The position numbers were made by a program, and so were the translations under genes. A stretch of DNA of 64,000 bases from JBJMQS01 sp045802605. Lineage in GTDB: Bacteria; Planctomycetota; Planctomycetia; Gemmatales; Gemmataceae. Shown here one piece after another: positions 1 to 8,372 of this stretch. Numbering within the stretch: position 1 is the stretch's first letter; every line of letters begins with the position of its first letter. Under the pieces are notes generated by a model. It had not been told where the DNA came from, did not search any database, and worked only from the letters and a program-made list of their open reading frames with translations. Location of the stretch: contig JBJMQS010000057.1 of NCBI GenBank assembly GCA_045802605.1, positions 1-64,000 of the forward strand, written 5' to 3'.

Positions 1-1
1 G

Positions 2-262
2 ATACTGCTAGGCTCAGTTGGATTTGCACCACTCAGCAATCAAGTATTTTCTTTGATTCGAGTAGATGGGGCGAACCCAGTTGTTGGAACATTCGACGGT
101 TTGCCAGAAGGAGCGGTCGTGACCTTCGGCGGTGTGCCATTCACCATTAGTTACGTTGGTGGGGATGGTAATGACGTTACGTTGAAAGCACGCACTATCT
201 TGCTCGGAATTGACATTGATGATGGGACAAATCTCGCCATTGGAGATGTTCTCCCAGTGTAG
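2..262 (+). CDS. C-terminal fragment of a planctomycete surface/beta-helix type protein (5' end outside window)
   Basis: The reading frame is open from the window edge to a TAG at 260-262 and gives 86 residues. The stretch GTFDGLPEGAVVTFGGVPF followed by ISYVGGDGNDVTL is the repeat-end signature seen at the C-terminus of many planctomycete repetitive secreted proteins. The last residues (LLGIDIDDGTNLAIGDVLPV) are not typical of the family. No catalytic motif is visible. It is probably a cell-surface or exported structural protein; only its 3' end can be described. Confidence 0.6.
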   Translation: MLLGSVGFAPLSNQVFSLIRVDGANPVVGTFDGLPEGAVVTFGGVPFTISYVGGDGNDVTLKARTILLGIDIDDGTNLAIGDVLPV

Positions 263-368
263 CGCCATGGTTGAACATCTTCGCGAGGTAGGTCTCCATG
301 TTCATGCCCGTTTGCCCGGGGCCGGACATGGGCTGGGTGTACTGTCACCCCGACTCAAAAGAGAACAG

Positions 369-399
369 AAGCCCTTCGGCCAACTTGGTCGGAGGGCTT
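369..399 (+). terminator. Stem-loop downstream of the partial surface-protein gene
   Basis: A near-perfect inverted repeat with 15-nt arms meeting at one central base (two G-T type mismatches) lies about 105 bp after the stop codon. No clear U-tract follows, so it is either a weak terminator or an mRNA-stabilising hairpin. Confidence 0.4.
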
Positions 400-730
400 A
401 TTGCTTGAATTCGCAAGGATTTCGCGATTCTCAGGCCGAGTTCAAATCACATTGCCAATTGACGGGAAGCTTTTCCCCGATGCCTTAACTCTTTGCGGTC
501 TAGATTTTTCCACGGTTCAAAAAGCTCCAGCAACTCGGGCACGAGCGCGAGCACTCCCAGGATAAACGTCGCAGTCAACATTGGCGATTCGCGGAAATCC
601 TAACCTCGGCCCGCGATGCCAGAAACATCGCAATAGCATGGGCGATGATGTGCAGCGCGAGAAGAAACGCCAGCCTATCCCAGCTTTCGCGCGATCTGAC
701 AAGCCGTGTGAGGCTGAAAACGAGCGTATA

Positions 731-762
731 ACATTCGTCTATGAATTTGTACATTCGACTAT
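731..762 (+). repeat. 12-bp direct repeat, candidate ArsR operator
   Basis: ACATTCGTCTAT (731-742) and ACATTCGACTAT (751-762) differ by one base and start 20 bp apart, about two helical turns. They abut a TATAAT-like box and precede the ArsR gene. The rest of 263-798 holds no convincing gene. Confidence 0.45.
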
Positions 763-768
763 TATAAT
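763..768 (+). promoter_or_regulatory. Candidate -10 box (TATAAT) for the arsR-sulP-CA operon
   Basis: A consensus -10 hexamer lies 43 bp before the chosen ATG. No good -35 lies 16-18 bp upstream; that interval is occupied by the direct repeats, consistent with a repressor or activator-dependent promoter. Confidence 0.4.
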
Positions 769-810
769 ATACTGGTCTAGCGAGACGGTAAATCTCGGTT
801 GAGGGCAGCG

Positions 811-1200
811 ATGCTCGACTCGATGCGACAGTACAAAGCGGGCGTGTTTAGGGCACTTGCCCATCCGACCCGCGTGGCGATTGTCGAGTTTCTCAACTAT
901 GGTGAGATGTCCGTGGGCCATCTTTGCGAGAAGATCGGGCTCGAACAATCCAACGCCTCGCAGCACCTGGCGGTGCTTCGCAATAAGCACATCGTTCAGA
1001 CGCGCAAGGACGGCAACCAGATCTACTACAGTCTGGGTGACCCGGCCTTCGGCCAGGTGCTGCAAACCCTGCGGGCTTTTTTTCTCGCACATCTGAACGA
1101 AACGCTGGAGTTGGTCCAGCGAGAGCAGAAGGCCGCTGACCGAGCGGAAGCCACACGGCCTAAAGTGCGAAAGACTGCAAGGCGGGAGGTTAATCGATGA
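811..1200 (+). CDS. ArsR-family HTH transcriptional regulator
   Basis: This is a winged-helix repressor-type protein of 129 residues, about the usual ArsR size. The hallmark HTH region is clear: FRALAHPTRVAIVEFL, then MSVGHLCEKIGLEQSNASQH, then LAVLRNKHIVQTRKDGNQIYYSL for the wing. The C-terminal tail is basic (RPKVRKTARREVNR). I see no CxC metal-binding motif in helix 3, so the signal is unlikely to be a classical thiophilic metal. I chose ATG 811 because GAGGG lies five bases upstream; an in-frame TTG at 799 would add four residues. Its last four bases overlap the SulP start (ATGA), so the two genes are probably translationally coupled and the repressor likely controls the transporter operon. 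Confidence 0.88.
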   Translation: MLDSMRQYKAGVFRALAHPTRVAIVEFLNYGEMSVGHLCEKIGLEQSNASQHLAVLRNKHIVQTRKDGNQIYYSLGDPAFGQVLQTLRAFFLAHLNETLELVQREQKAADRAEATRPKVRKTARREVNR

Positions 1201-2915
1201 AGCGCAAGGATGCCCCTCACCGAATGACACCGAAGCTGATCGAGTCGTTGCGGTCCTATCGGCGCGAAGATCTTTTTTTCGACCTAATTGCAGGGTTGAC
1301 CGTTGGCCTCGTCGCCTTACCGCTAGCGATGGCCTTCGCCATTTCGTCCGGCGTCCCACCCGAGGCTGGAATTTACACGGCTGTTATCGCCGGCTTCGTC
1401 GTCTCGGCGCTGGGAGGTTCGCGCAGTCAGATTGCCGGGCCGACCGGTGCGTTCGTTGTCATTGTCGCTGGCATCGCCACCAAATTTGGCATGTCAGGCC
1501 TGCTGACATGTACTCTCATGGCGGGCGCGATTCTGGTCGTCATGGGGCTGACGGGTTTGGGTGCCGCAGTGCGATACATCCCCCGACCGGTGACCATCGG
1601 CTTTACCAACGGCATTGCCATTTTGATTGCCTCAACGCAGGTCAAGGATTTCCTCGGGCTGACGATCGATCATGTTCCGGTTGATTTTCTCGAACGGATG
1701 CGGGAACTAGCATCGCATTTGCGCACGGTGAACCCTCAAGTTCTCACGATTGCGCTGGCTTCGTTGCTCATCGTCTTGTTGTGGCCCCGGGTCACAAAGC
1801 GGGTACCTGGGACCATCGTGGCATTGCTCATCGCAACAGCCTGGTGCGCGGTCCTCGGCGTCAACGTCGAAACGATTGGCAGCAAGTTCGGCGGTATCCC
1901 CACCGGACTACCAAAAATTAGCATTCCGGAAGTCCGCCTCGACCTCATCATGCCGCTGCTGCCTTCAGCTTTAACGGTCGCTATGTTAGCGGCCATCGAG
2001 AGTCTCTTGTCGGCGGTAGTGGCCGACAACATGAGCGGCGACCGACATAAGCCGGATGTGGAGTTGGTCGCCCAGGGAATCGCTAACCTCGTCGTGCCGA
2101 TGTTCGGCGGCATCCCGGCGACCGGAGCCATCGCTCGAACGGCCACCAACATTCGGTCAGGCGCAAAGTCGCCAATCGCGGGGATTGTCCATTCGCTGAC
2201 CCTATTGGTCATTTTGCTCTTTGCCGCACCGCTCGCGCGGTTCATTCCACTGGCTACTCTGGCCGCGATCCTTTTGATCGTGGCTTACAACATGGGTGAG
2301 TGGCGAGAGATCGGCGCCATCATCCGTTCGTCCTGGACCGACCGATTGGTTTGGGCCGCGACATTCGGACTGACCGTGTTTGCTGACCTAACGGTTGCCG
2401 TTGAGGTCGGAATGGTCTTGGCCGCGATCCTTTACATCCGTCAGGTCACCGAGACGACCTCCGTTGAACCCGTCACGGATGAGTACATCAGGGATGGCAA
2501 ACCCCACGTTCTTCAGGACAAGCTGATTCCACCGTACGTCACCATCCTTCGCATCCACGGTCCCTTTCTGTTCGGTGCGTCGAAAAAGCTGGAAGAGGCG
2601 ACGGCTGACTTGTCCCGGTTTGGCCGGGTGATCATCCTGCGGCTCCGCAACATGACAGCAATCGACGGCACAGGAGTGCACGCTCTGGAGGCGTTTGCCC
2701 GCCGAATCCAGACAGCCGGGAATTCCCTGGTGTTGTGTGGTGCCCGAAAGCAGCCTGCGAAGTTGATCCGGCATTCCGAGCTTCCCCACCTGATCGGCCG
2801 GGACAGCATCGTTCCCCATGTTGATGCCGCCCTGCGACGGGCCGAGGCGATTTTCGGGGGCTTTAACGGTGTCGGTGAACACTTAGCAAAAGAACTGAGT
2901 AACAACCCGATTTGA
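1197..2915 (+). CDS. SulP-family anion permease with C-terminal STAS domain (likely bicarbonate or sulfate)
   Basis: This is a 572-residue inner-membrane transporter. After a short cytoplasmic N-terminus comes the SulP signature (DLIAGLTVGLVALPLAMAFA), then GVPPEAGIYTAVIAGFVVSA and SQIAGPTGAFVVIVAGIA, and a further series of hydrophobic segments to about residue 410. The last 150 residues form a STAS domain (VIILRLRNMTAIDGTGVHAL). The family exchanges or symports sulfate, bicarbonate or related anions. The gene directly following is a beta-carbonic anhydrase, a recurrent partner of bicarbonate-type SulP proteins, so bicarbonate is the favoured substrate here; that is inference. The start overlaps the ArsR stop by four bases and the carbonic anhydrase follows within 50 bp. 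Confidence 0.92.
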   Translation: MKRKDAPHRMTPKLIESLRSYRREDLFFDLIAGLTVGLVALPLAMAFAISSGVPPEAGIYTAVIAGFVVSALGGSRSQIAGPTGAFVVIVAGIATKFGMSGLLTCTLMAGAILVVMGLTGLGAAVRYIPRPVTIGFTNGIAILIASTQVKDFLGLTIDHVPVDFLERMRELASHLRTVNPQVLTIALASLLIVLLWPRVTKRVPGTIVALLIATAWCAVLGVNVETIGSKFGGIPTGLPKISIPEVRLDLIMPLLPSALTVAMLAAIESLLSAVVADNMSGDRHKPDVELVAQGIANLVVPMFGGIPATGAIARTATNIRSGAKSPIAGIVHSLTLLVILLFAAPLARFIPLATLAAILLIVAYNMGEWREIGAIIRSSWTDRLVWAATFGLTVFADLTVAVEVGMVLAAILYIRQVTETTSVEPVTDEYIRDGKPHVLQDKLIPPYVTILRIHGPFLFGASKKLEEATADLSRFGRVIILRLRNMTAIDGTGVHALEAFARRIQTAGNSLVLCGARKQPAKLIRHSELPHLIGRDSIVPHVDAALRRAEAIFGGFNGVGEHLAKELSNNPI

Positions 2916-2962
2916 ATGGAATCGCCTGTGGGCGATCAAGCCAAGGGCGACGCGGAAATTCG

Positions 2963-3691
2963 ATGCGATTTCGACAACTGCAACCGTTGCCAATTCTTGC
3001 CGGCGTTTTGATCGTCAGCCTTGGCGCTGCCTTCTTCGGCACAAGGGTCGGGCGCGACAGCTTGGTGGACAGCCCCACGCCGACCAGTGCGGATTCGGCC
3101 CTCGCAGAACTTCGGGCCGGCAACTCCCGGTATGCGTCATCGCACCGCACTCGCTCCAACGATACGAGACATGACGCCGAGCTACGGCGGCGGTTAGCGG
3201 CAGGGCAACACCCGTTCGCCGCTATCCTGTGTTGTTCCGACAGCCGGCTGTGTCCGGCGTTTATTTTCGACCAACACCCGGGCAGCATTTTCGAGATCCG
3301 CAACGCCGGGAATGTCGTGGAGGACGACGCTTTGGCATCTCTGGAGTATGCGGTTGAGCACCTCCACGTTCCATTCGTTCTCGTACTCGGACACAAAGGG
3401 TGCGGGGCGATTGAGGCGGTATTTGAAGCCGGCGACCGACCATTGCACGACAATTTACGTGATCTTCAAGAGCGGATGAAGGGCATCCGTCCGCGTGTGC
3501 TTGCCTCGAACCGCAAGTCTACGCCGGATGCACTGAACGCATTGGCAAAGGACAACGCTCAGGAGCAAGCCAAAACCTTGTTGAAAGAAAGTGAGCCCAT
3601 CAGTGCGGCTGTCAGCAGGAAGGAAGTCCGCTTGATGTTCGGAATGTACGACATGGAAACCGGGGAGGTCGAATACTTCGACTTGCCGTGA
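2963..3691 (+). CDS. Beta-class carbonic anhydrase with N-terminal export signal/anchor
   Basis: It catalyses reversible hydration of CO2 to bicarbonate. The zinc-site motifs are present: CCSDSRLCPAF (the C-x-D-x-R motif) and VLGHKGCGAIEA (the H-x-x-C motif). IRNAGNVVEDDALASLEYAV is typical of the family. The ATG at 2963 gives 242 residues beginning MRFRQ followed by a hydrophobic run (ILAGVLIVSLGAAFF), so the enzyme is probably periplasmic or membrane-anchored, unlike most cytoplasmic beta-CAs. A TTG at 2912 overlapping the SulP stop would add 17 residues but would bury the signal sequence. Extracytoplasmic CA next to a SulP permease suggests that CO2 is hydrated outside and bicarbonate is then imported. 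Confidence 0.9.
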   Translation: MRFRQLQPLPILAGVLIVSLGAAFFGTRVGRDSLVDSPTPTSADSALAELRAGNSRYASSHRTRSNDTRHDAELRRRLAAGQHPFAAILCCSDSRLCPAFIFDQHPGSIFEIRNAGNVVEDDALASLEYAVEHLHVPFVLVLGHKGCGAIEAVFEAGDRPLHDNLRDLQERMKGIRPRVLASNRKSTPDALNALAKDNAQEQAKTLLKESEPISAAVSRKEVRLMFGMYDMETGEVEYFDLP

Positions 3692-3793
3692 CGGTTGATG
3701 GCGAACTGTGACAACCTACTGACGGTGAGGGTTTCTGGAATCGACGATGGCAGGCCGCAACACAATACCACGACTCCGGCGAAGGAAGGCGAC

Positions 3794-3979
3794 ATGATCG
3801 ACATCTGTTGTAAGACTGGAGAACATCTTCGGATCGGCGAACAAGGCTTCGTCCAGGTCGTCTCGATTGAAGAAAACTGTGTTCACCTGAGAGTAACTGC
3901 TTGTCAATCAGCCACTCCCCCGACAACTGAAGTGGATCGCGGAGAAGATGAGATTTGCGAACTCAGGTATTCGGAGTGA
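3794..3979 (+). CDS. CsrA-like small RNA-binding protein (divergent)
   Basis: From ATG 3794 the product is 61 residues, the usual CsrA length. MIDICCKTGEHLRIGEQGF lines up with the CsrA N-terminus (MLxLTRKxGExxxIG), and VQVVSIEENCVHLRVTA matches the beta-strand region ending in the VRLGIxAP-like segment. The tail EICELRYSE stands where VHREEVY is usual, so the canonical RNA-contact Arg near residue 44 is not obvious. The start is supported by GGAAGG seven to eight bases upstream. The same frame extends up to ATG 3698, which would add 32 unrelated residues. It follows the carbonic anhydrase by about 100 bp and may be the last gene of that operon. I infer post-transcriptional regulation; the assignment rests on visual alignment only. 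Confidence 0.55.
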   Translation: MIDICCKTGEHLRIGEQGFVQVVSIEENCVHLRVTACQSATPPTTEVDRGEDEICELRYSE

Positions 3980-4007
3980 CGATCATCAGATTACAAGCAA
4001 GATAGTG

Positions 4008-4309
4008 GATTACTGGTCGCCCGCTTTGCACGGCAGCGATCTTGTGGCAGCGGTCAAGAAGATGGCGCCGCACATCGTTCGCACAAGGGTCGCTGATTAC
4101 GTTCGGCGTCCGCGGTTTCTTATGTGCCGCAACTGGCGAATTACGTGCACGAACCCGACGCGATCCGCGCCTTGTCGATGAGCGAAGGGCTCATAGGCTA
4201 TTGTGGATTTTTCGCAGCATTGAAGGCAGTAGGCTACGCTGGCGCGGTTGCTTACGAGACATGCTCGCCGCTGCGCGGTGGAGAGAGCGAAGCGAATTTG
4301 GACCGATGA
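4008..4309 (+). pseudogene. Remnant of a sugar-phosphate isomerase/epimerase (TIM barrel) C-terminus
   Basis: Two adjoining frames give family-like sequence: DLVAAVKKMAPHIVRTRVAD then YVRRPRF in one frame, switching near 4116 to PQLANYVHEPDAIRALSMSE and GYAGAVAYETCSPLRGGESE ANLDR in another. A frameshift therefore splits the gene, and no upstream two thirds of the barrel is present. The TIM-barrel xylose-isomerase-like family usually ends with this yExCsPLrGGgs segment. It is non-functional here. Confidence 0.6.
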
Positions 4310-4574
4310 GCAAGAAAGTTTCTCGATTGCATGGGTTCGATCGGGTAGCGGAAAGTTGCGGCGAATGGTTGTTGACCCGGCCCACGAATCCGGCTGGCGG
4401 CGCTGGTAAGCAGTGGCTCTCCAGCGCGGCGCCGGCGATTGGCTGGTTCTGTATCAACCTGGCGCGGCAGAGCCGCAACCAAATCGTTTGCATTGCGACT
4501 GTCCTTGTCGCCGGACGGCATCCGCAGCGCCGCAAATCCTTGTTGAAGTAACAACTCCGAAACAAACAAACGCC
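4310..4574 (+). other. Degenerate coding remnant between isomerase and esterase pseudogenes
   Basis: One frame reads EQESFSIAWVRSGSGKLRRM and, after an in-frame TAA near 4410, GDWLVLYQPG and APQILVEVT. This looks like protein-coding sequence interrupted by a stop, but I do not recognise the family. No intact gene is present in the interval. Confidence 0.35.
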
Positions 4575-6170
4575 ATGAATACTCATCATTCAAACCCGTT
4601 GAACTCCGGCATGTCCCGTCGCGCAATGCTCCAGCAGGCCAGCTTTGGCCTTGCCGGGCTGTCGCTGTTCGACGTTCTGGCCGCTAAGGCAGTCTTTGCC
4701 GCGGAGGCCCAAAAGGCCGCGATCCCGTTGGCGCCGCTGAACCGCTTCCCGCGCATGGTGCAGGAATATTTCGTCGAGCGCGTGCGCCAAGCAGAGCAAC
4801 TTGCGGAAAAACGCCGCGCCTCGATCCACTCCCAGCGCGACGCGGAAGTTTACGTGCGCGATGTGCGCGCGAAGATTCAGCAGTGCTTCGGGTCGTGGCT
4901 TGAAAAGACGCCGCTCAAACCGCGCGTGACCGGAGCCATCTAGCGCGACGACTACAAAATCGAGAAGGTGATTTTCGAGAGCCGGCCCAACTTTCCCGTC
5001 ACGGCGAATCTCTACCTCCCGAAAGACCGGAAGCTACCGCTGCCGGGCGTCGTCGGCACCTGCGGCCATTCCGACAATGGCAAGGCGGAGAGCGCCTACC
5101 AGTCGTTCGCGCAGGGGCTCGCGCGGCAAGGCTACGTCTGCCTCATCATCGACCCCATCTGCCAGGGCGAGCGGCTCCAGTATGTGGACGAGAAACGCAG
5201 GCCGCGCCGCGGCGCGGGGGTGAGCGAACACCTCTACGCCGGCAATCAGGAATTCCTCGTCGGCGAATTCTTCGGCGCTTGGCGCGCCTGGGACGGCATC
5301 CGCGCGCTCGATTACCTGCTCGCGCGGCCGGAGGTGGACCCGAAACAAGTGGGCGTCACCGGCAACTCGGGCGACGGCACGATGACGACTTGGCTCTGTG
5401 GCGTCGAGCAACGCTGGACCATGGCGGCGCCGAGTTGCTTCGTCACCACCTTCCGCCGGAACATGGAAAATGAACTCCCGGGCGATACCGAGCAATGCCC
5501 GCCGCGCGCACTCGCGCTCGGACTCGACCATTCGGATTTCATCGCCGCGCTGGCGCCCAAGCCAGTCGCGCTTCTCGGCCAGGAGAAAGATTTCTTCGAT
5601 GGGCGAGGCCTGGAGGAGTCCTACGAGCGCCTCAAGCAACTCTACCGGCTCCTGGGCGCAGAGCAAAACATCAGCCTTTTCATTGGGCCGACCTATCACG
5701 GGTACTCCCAGGAGAATCGCGAGGCGATGTATAAGTGGTTCAACCACATCACAAAGGTTTCCGCTGCGGCAGTCGAGCCGCCATTGACGATCGAAAAAGA
5801 CGAAACGCTCTGATGCACGCCTCACGGACAGGTGGCGCAACTCAAACCTCGCACGGTCTTTTCCTTCACCCAGGAACGGGCGCAGTCGCTCCAACAAAAG
5901 CGCGGCGCGGTCGGCGGTAACGCTTTGAAGAAAGTCGTCAACGAGGCGCTCAGACTTCCCGAACGCACCGGCATTCCCGACTATCGCGTCCTCCGCGAGT
6001 CGAACGCCCGTCGGTATCCGAAGAAATACTCGGCGACCTACGCCGTGGAAACGGAGCGAAATGTTTTCGCGCTCGTTTACCGGCTCGACAAGGAGATTCT
6101 GGTGTCGCGCCCGCCGCGCGGAGCGAAGCGAGCGCTTCTCTACGTCTCGCACCTGTCCGCCGACGCCGCT
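4575..6170 (+). pseudogene. Tat-exported alpha/beta-hydrolase (acetylxylan-esterase/dienelactone-hydrolase-like), two nonsense codons, 3' truncated
   Basis: A single frame runs from ATG 4575 to about 6170 and is interrupted only by TAG at 4941-4943 and TGA at 5811-5813. The N-terminus is a twin-arginine signal (SRRAMLQQASFGLAGLSL). The hydrolase core shows VIFESRPNFPVTANLYLP, VGVTGNSGDGTMTTW (nucleophile Ser in GNSGDG), an acid-region segment FIAALAPKPVALLGQEKDFF, and IGPTYHGYSQENREA with the catalytic His. After the second stop the frame continues as CTPHGQVAQLKPRTVFSFT. Each stop could be a single C-to-T change (CAG to TAG; TGG to TGA on the other strand). At about 6170 the frame runs into the antisense of a beta-helix gene and stops at 6179. 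Function is presumed lost. Confidence 0.75.
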
Positions 6171-6171
6171 G

Positions 6172-7554
6172 GTCGCTGACCAATAGAGTTGGGTTGATGC
6201 CGGCATCGAGGGCGATGCTGCCAGTTTGCAACATGCAGGTCATTGTCGGGCCCCCGTTGTTCGCGAGTGGGCCGAGGTGCGGATCGACGGCGGCAATGTT
6301 GCCGGCGTCGGCGTAAAACGTCACACCGGACTCTGTCCCGAATAAGCAGTGATCCGCGTTGATGCCACCGTATACATCCGGCCCTTTGCCGAGCCCCGGC
6401 AATACGGTGTTTCCGTAAATAATCGAATTCGTGATCGATGTCGCAGTCCAGCTACCCCAAGCAGATGTGAAGCCGGGGGCGATGCCGCCACCAAATCCTG
6501 CCGCCGCATTATTCACAATGGTACAACTGTTGATGATGGCCCCCGGATCACACGCAATTCCACCACCATAAGTGCCGTGGCCATTCGAAACATTCACCGC
6601 GCTATTGCCGCTGACAGTGCACAGAGCAATCGTCGCATCGCTGAGCCCGATATTGATGCCGCCGCCGCCAAATTCATCGGCCTGATAATTGGAAAGATTT
6701 GCTAGCACTGCTTGATTGCCGACGATCGTGCTATTCGTCAGACTAATTGATGCGCTGGAAAGCACCAGCACATTGGTCCATGCATCGCAAATTCCTCCGC
6801 CGGAACCGCCGGACTTGTTGTTGGCGATTGTACATCGATCGATTGAAAGCACGGTGTTCAATTCGGCGGAGATTCCCCCACCAAAGGAGTACACGTTTGT
6901 CGGATCGGCTTGATTGCTGGACACGCTGGAATTCGAAAGCGTGAGCGAACTCCCGTCGCCATCGACTTCGATGCCGCCGCCCCACAATTTTGCGAAGTTA
7001 TTCGAGACGGTCGAATTCGTCAGGGTGAGCGAGCTGCCGTTTTCGATCGCGATGCCGCCGCCGTCTTGGGTGCTGTAGTTGCTTGACGCAGTGACGTCGT
7101 CCATCGTGACGGTGCTGTTGTAGATGTACACACCGCCGCCTGAATTGGTGCAATTGCCGCCGGTGAGCTTCATGCCGGTGATTTTTGCCGAGGTGTACAG
7201 AACTTCCAGCACACGGCTCGTGGTCGATTGCGCCGCGGTATTCGTGACCGTCAATGCAACCGAACCTGGACCAACGATGGTGACAGGATCGTTGATGGCC
7301 AATTGTCCGGACAGATTGATCGTCTGCGGCACTGCGAACGTGAATGCGTCAAAGGTGATCGTGTCAGGACCCAGATGAACGTTTGCATCGCTGATGGCTT
7401 GCCGCAGGCTGTCAGGGCCGGCGTTGTTGGTGTTGGATACCATGTAAGCGTTCGGCGTGATCCGGCTCTCCAGATTCAGAACGTTGAGTCGTGTTCGCAC
7501 GCGGCGGCTGCTCGTGGAACGGTTCTTGGATTTTGCAGTTGGTCGTGCGAACAT
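6172..7554 (-). pseudogene. Right-handed beta-helix surface protein, 3' end lost
   Basis: The start is ATG at 7554 with GAGGG eight bases upstream. The N-terminus carries a basic leader and the planctomycete motif LNVLNLESRITPNA, then SLRQAISDANVHLGPDTITF, the CSLREAI-like entry to the helix. The body is parallel-beta-helix repeats rich in GGGI and NSTVSNN-type rungs. The family usually closes with SPALDAGxNPxxLxxDQRG; here that motif (SIALDAGINPTLLVSDQR) is the last recognisable sequence. The frame then runs antisense through the neighbouring esterase pseudogene to a stop at 5950, giving a nonsense tail of about 70 residues. About 460 authentic residues remain. The missing C-terminus probably held the anchoring or sorting domain, so it may be non-functional even if expressed. 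Confidence 0.7.
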
Positions 7555-7685
7555 CGCAATCACCCTCGTCAAAATGATCGATTCGAAACGGACCAACCGA
7601 AATCAGTTGGCTGCCAGCCGCAACGGGTTTCGTCGCAAGGATGTGCTGGACTAGAAGTGGAATTGCGCGGCGTGTGACAGGAATC

Positions 7686-8288
7686 TTAAATCAGGTCGCC
7701 GACTTCTTCTTTGATGCGCCGCAATACTCGAGATTTGGCTTGCCGCACCGCCGCCGGTGTGACGCCTAATTCCGTTGCTAAGGCCGTCGTGTCACGGTCC
7801 TCAATCACTGTGCGCCAGAACATGTCCCAAGTGGCGGGCTCAAATTCACTTCGAACCAACTCCAATGCCCGATGATAGAGTTGTCCGACCTCGACTTCTT
7901 CCTCGGCATCGGGATTTGGCGTCGGGTCTTCAACATTGAGGAGTACGTCGCCGGCATCGCCACCACCGGCTCGGACGTGTTCGCGCGTTCGGCGAAAATG
8001 GAGCAGACAGAGGTTTCGGGTAATCCCGCGGAGCCAGCCGCGAAATGTATCCTCCGGCCGGTCTCGGCGAAATCCGGCCAGCCCACTGGCAGCCGCCGAC
8101 AATACCTCCTGCGAGACGTCTTCGGCATCTTCGCCGCTGACACCTTTGCGACCGCACCAATAGAAAACGAGCGGCCGATATAGGGTCAAAACCTGTTTCC
8201 AGGCTTCCGGTTGAAGTGCTCTGGCCCGCTCCAGGAGGCTGAGGGGCGTCGCACCATAGGACGCGGCATTCGCATCAGGTTGGGCCAT
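7686..8288 (-). CDS. ECF-family RNA polymerase sigma factor
   Basis: The product is 200 residues, beginning MAQPDANAASYGATPLSLLE at ATG 8288. Region 2 is seen in YRPLVFYWCGRKGVSGEDAE (with DVSQEVLSAAASGLAGFRRD) and region 4 in TTALATELGVTPAAVRQAKS, where ALATELGVTPAAVRQAKSRVL is the -35 recognition helix. It would direct RNA polymerase to stress or envelope promoters. It is transcribed divergently from the zinc-finger kinase whose start lies 84 bp away; that kinase carries a putative anti-sigma zinc finger. The pairing suggests that the kinase controls this sigma factor. A longer in-frame start exists but would add residues with no sigma similarity. Confidence 0.9.
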   Translation of the reverse strand: MAQPDANAASYGATPLSLLERARALQPEAWKQVLTLYRPLVFYWCGRKGVSGEDAEDVSQEVLSAAASGLAGFRRDRPEDTFRGWLRGITRNLCLLHFRRTREHVRAGGGDAGDVLLNVEDPTPNPDAEEEVEVGQLYHRALELVRSEFEPATWDMFWRTVIEDRDTTALATELGVTPAAVRQAKSRVLRRIKEEVGDLI

Positions 8289-8372
8289 CGGAACTCGAAA
8301 AAGAGCCTCTGTCACACCCGGCGCAATGATTATGATAGCTGATGCTCCGAACCTGTCCCCACCGGGTTGGTC

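Noticed and set aside
5811..5813. TGA in the esterase read as selenocysteine (TGA TGC)
   Set aside because: The same gene has a TAG and a truncated end, the position is not catalytic, and a Trp codon change explains it better.
5034..6206. 390-residue minus-strand frame opposite the esterase
   Set aside because: Arg/Glu-rich antisense of a GC-rich coding region with no motif; the plus strand shows clear hydrolase sequence.
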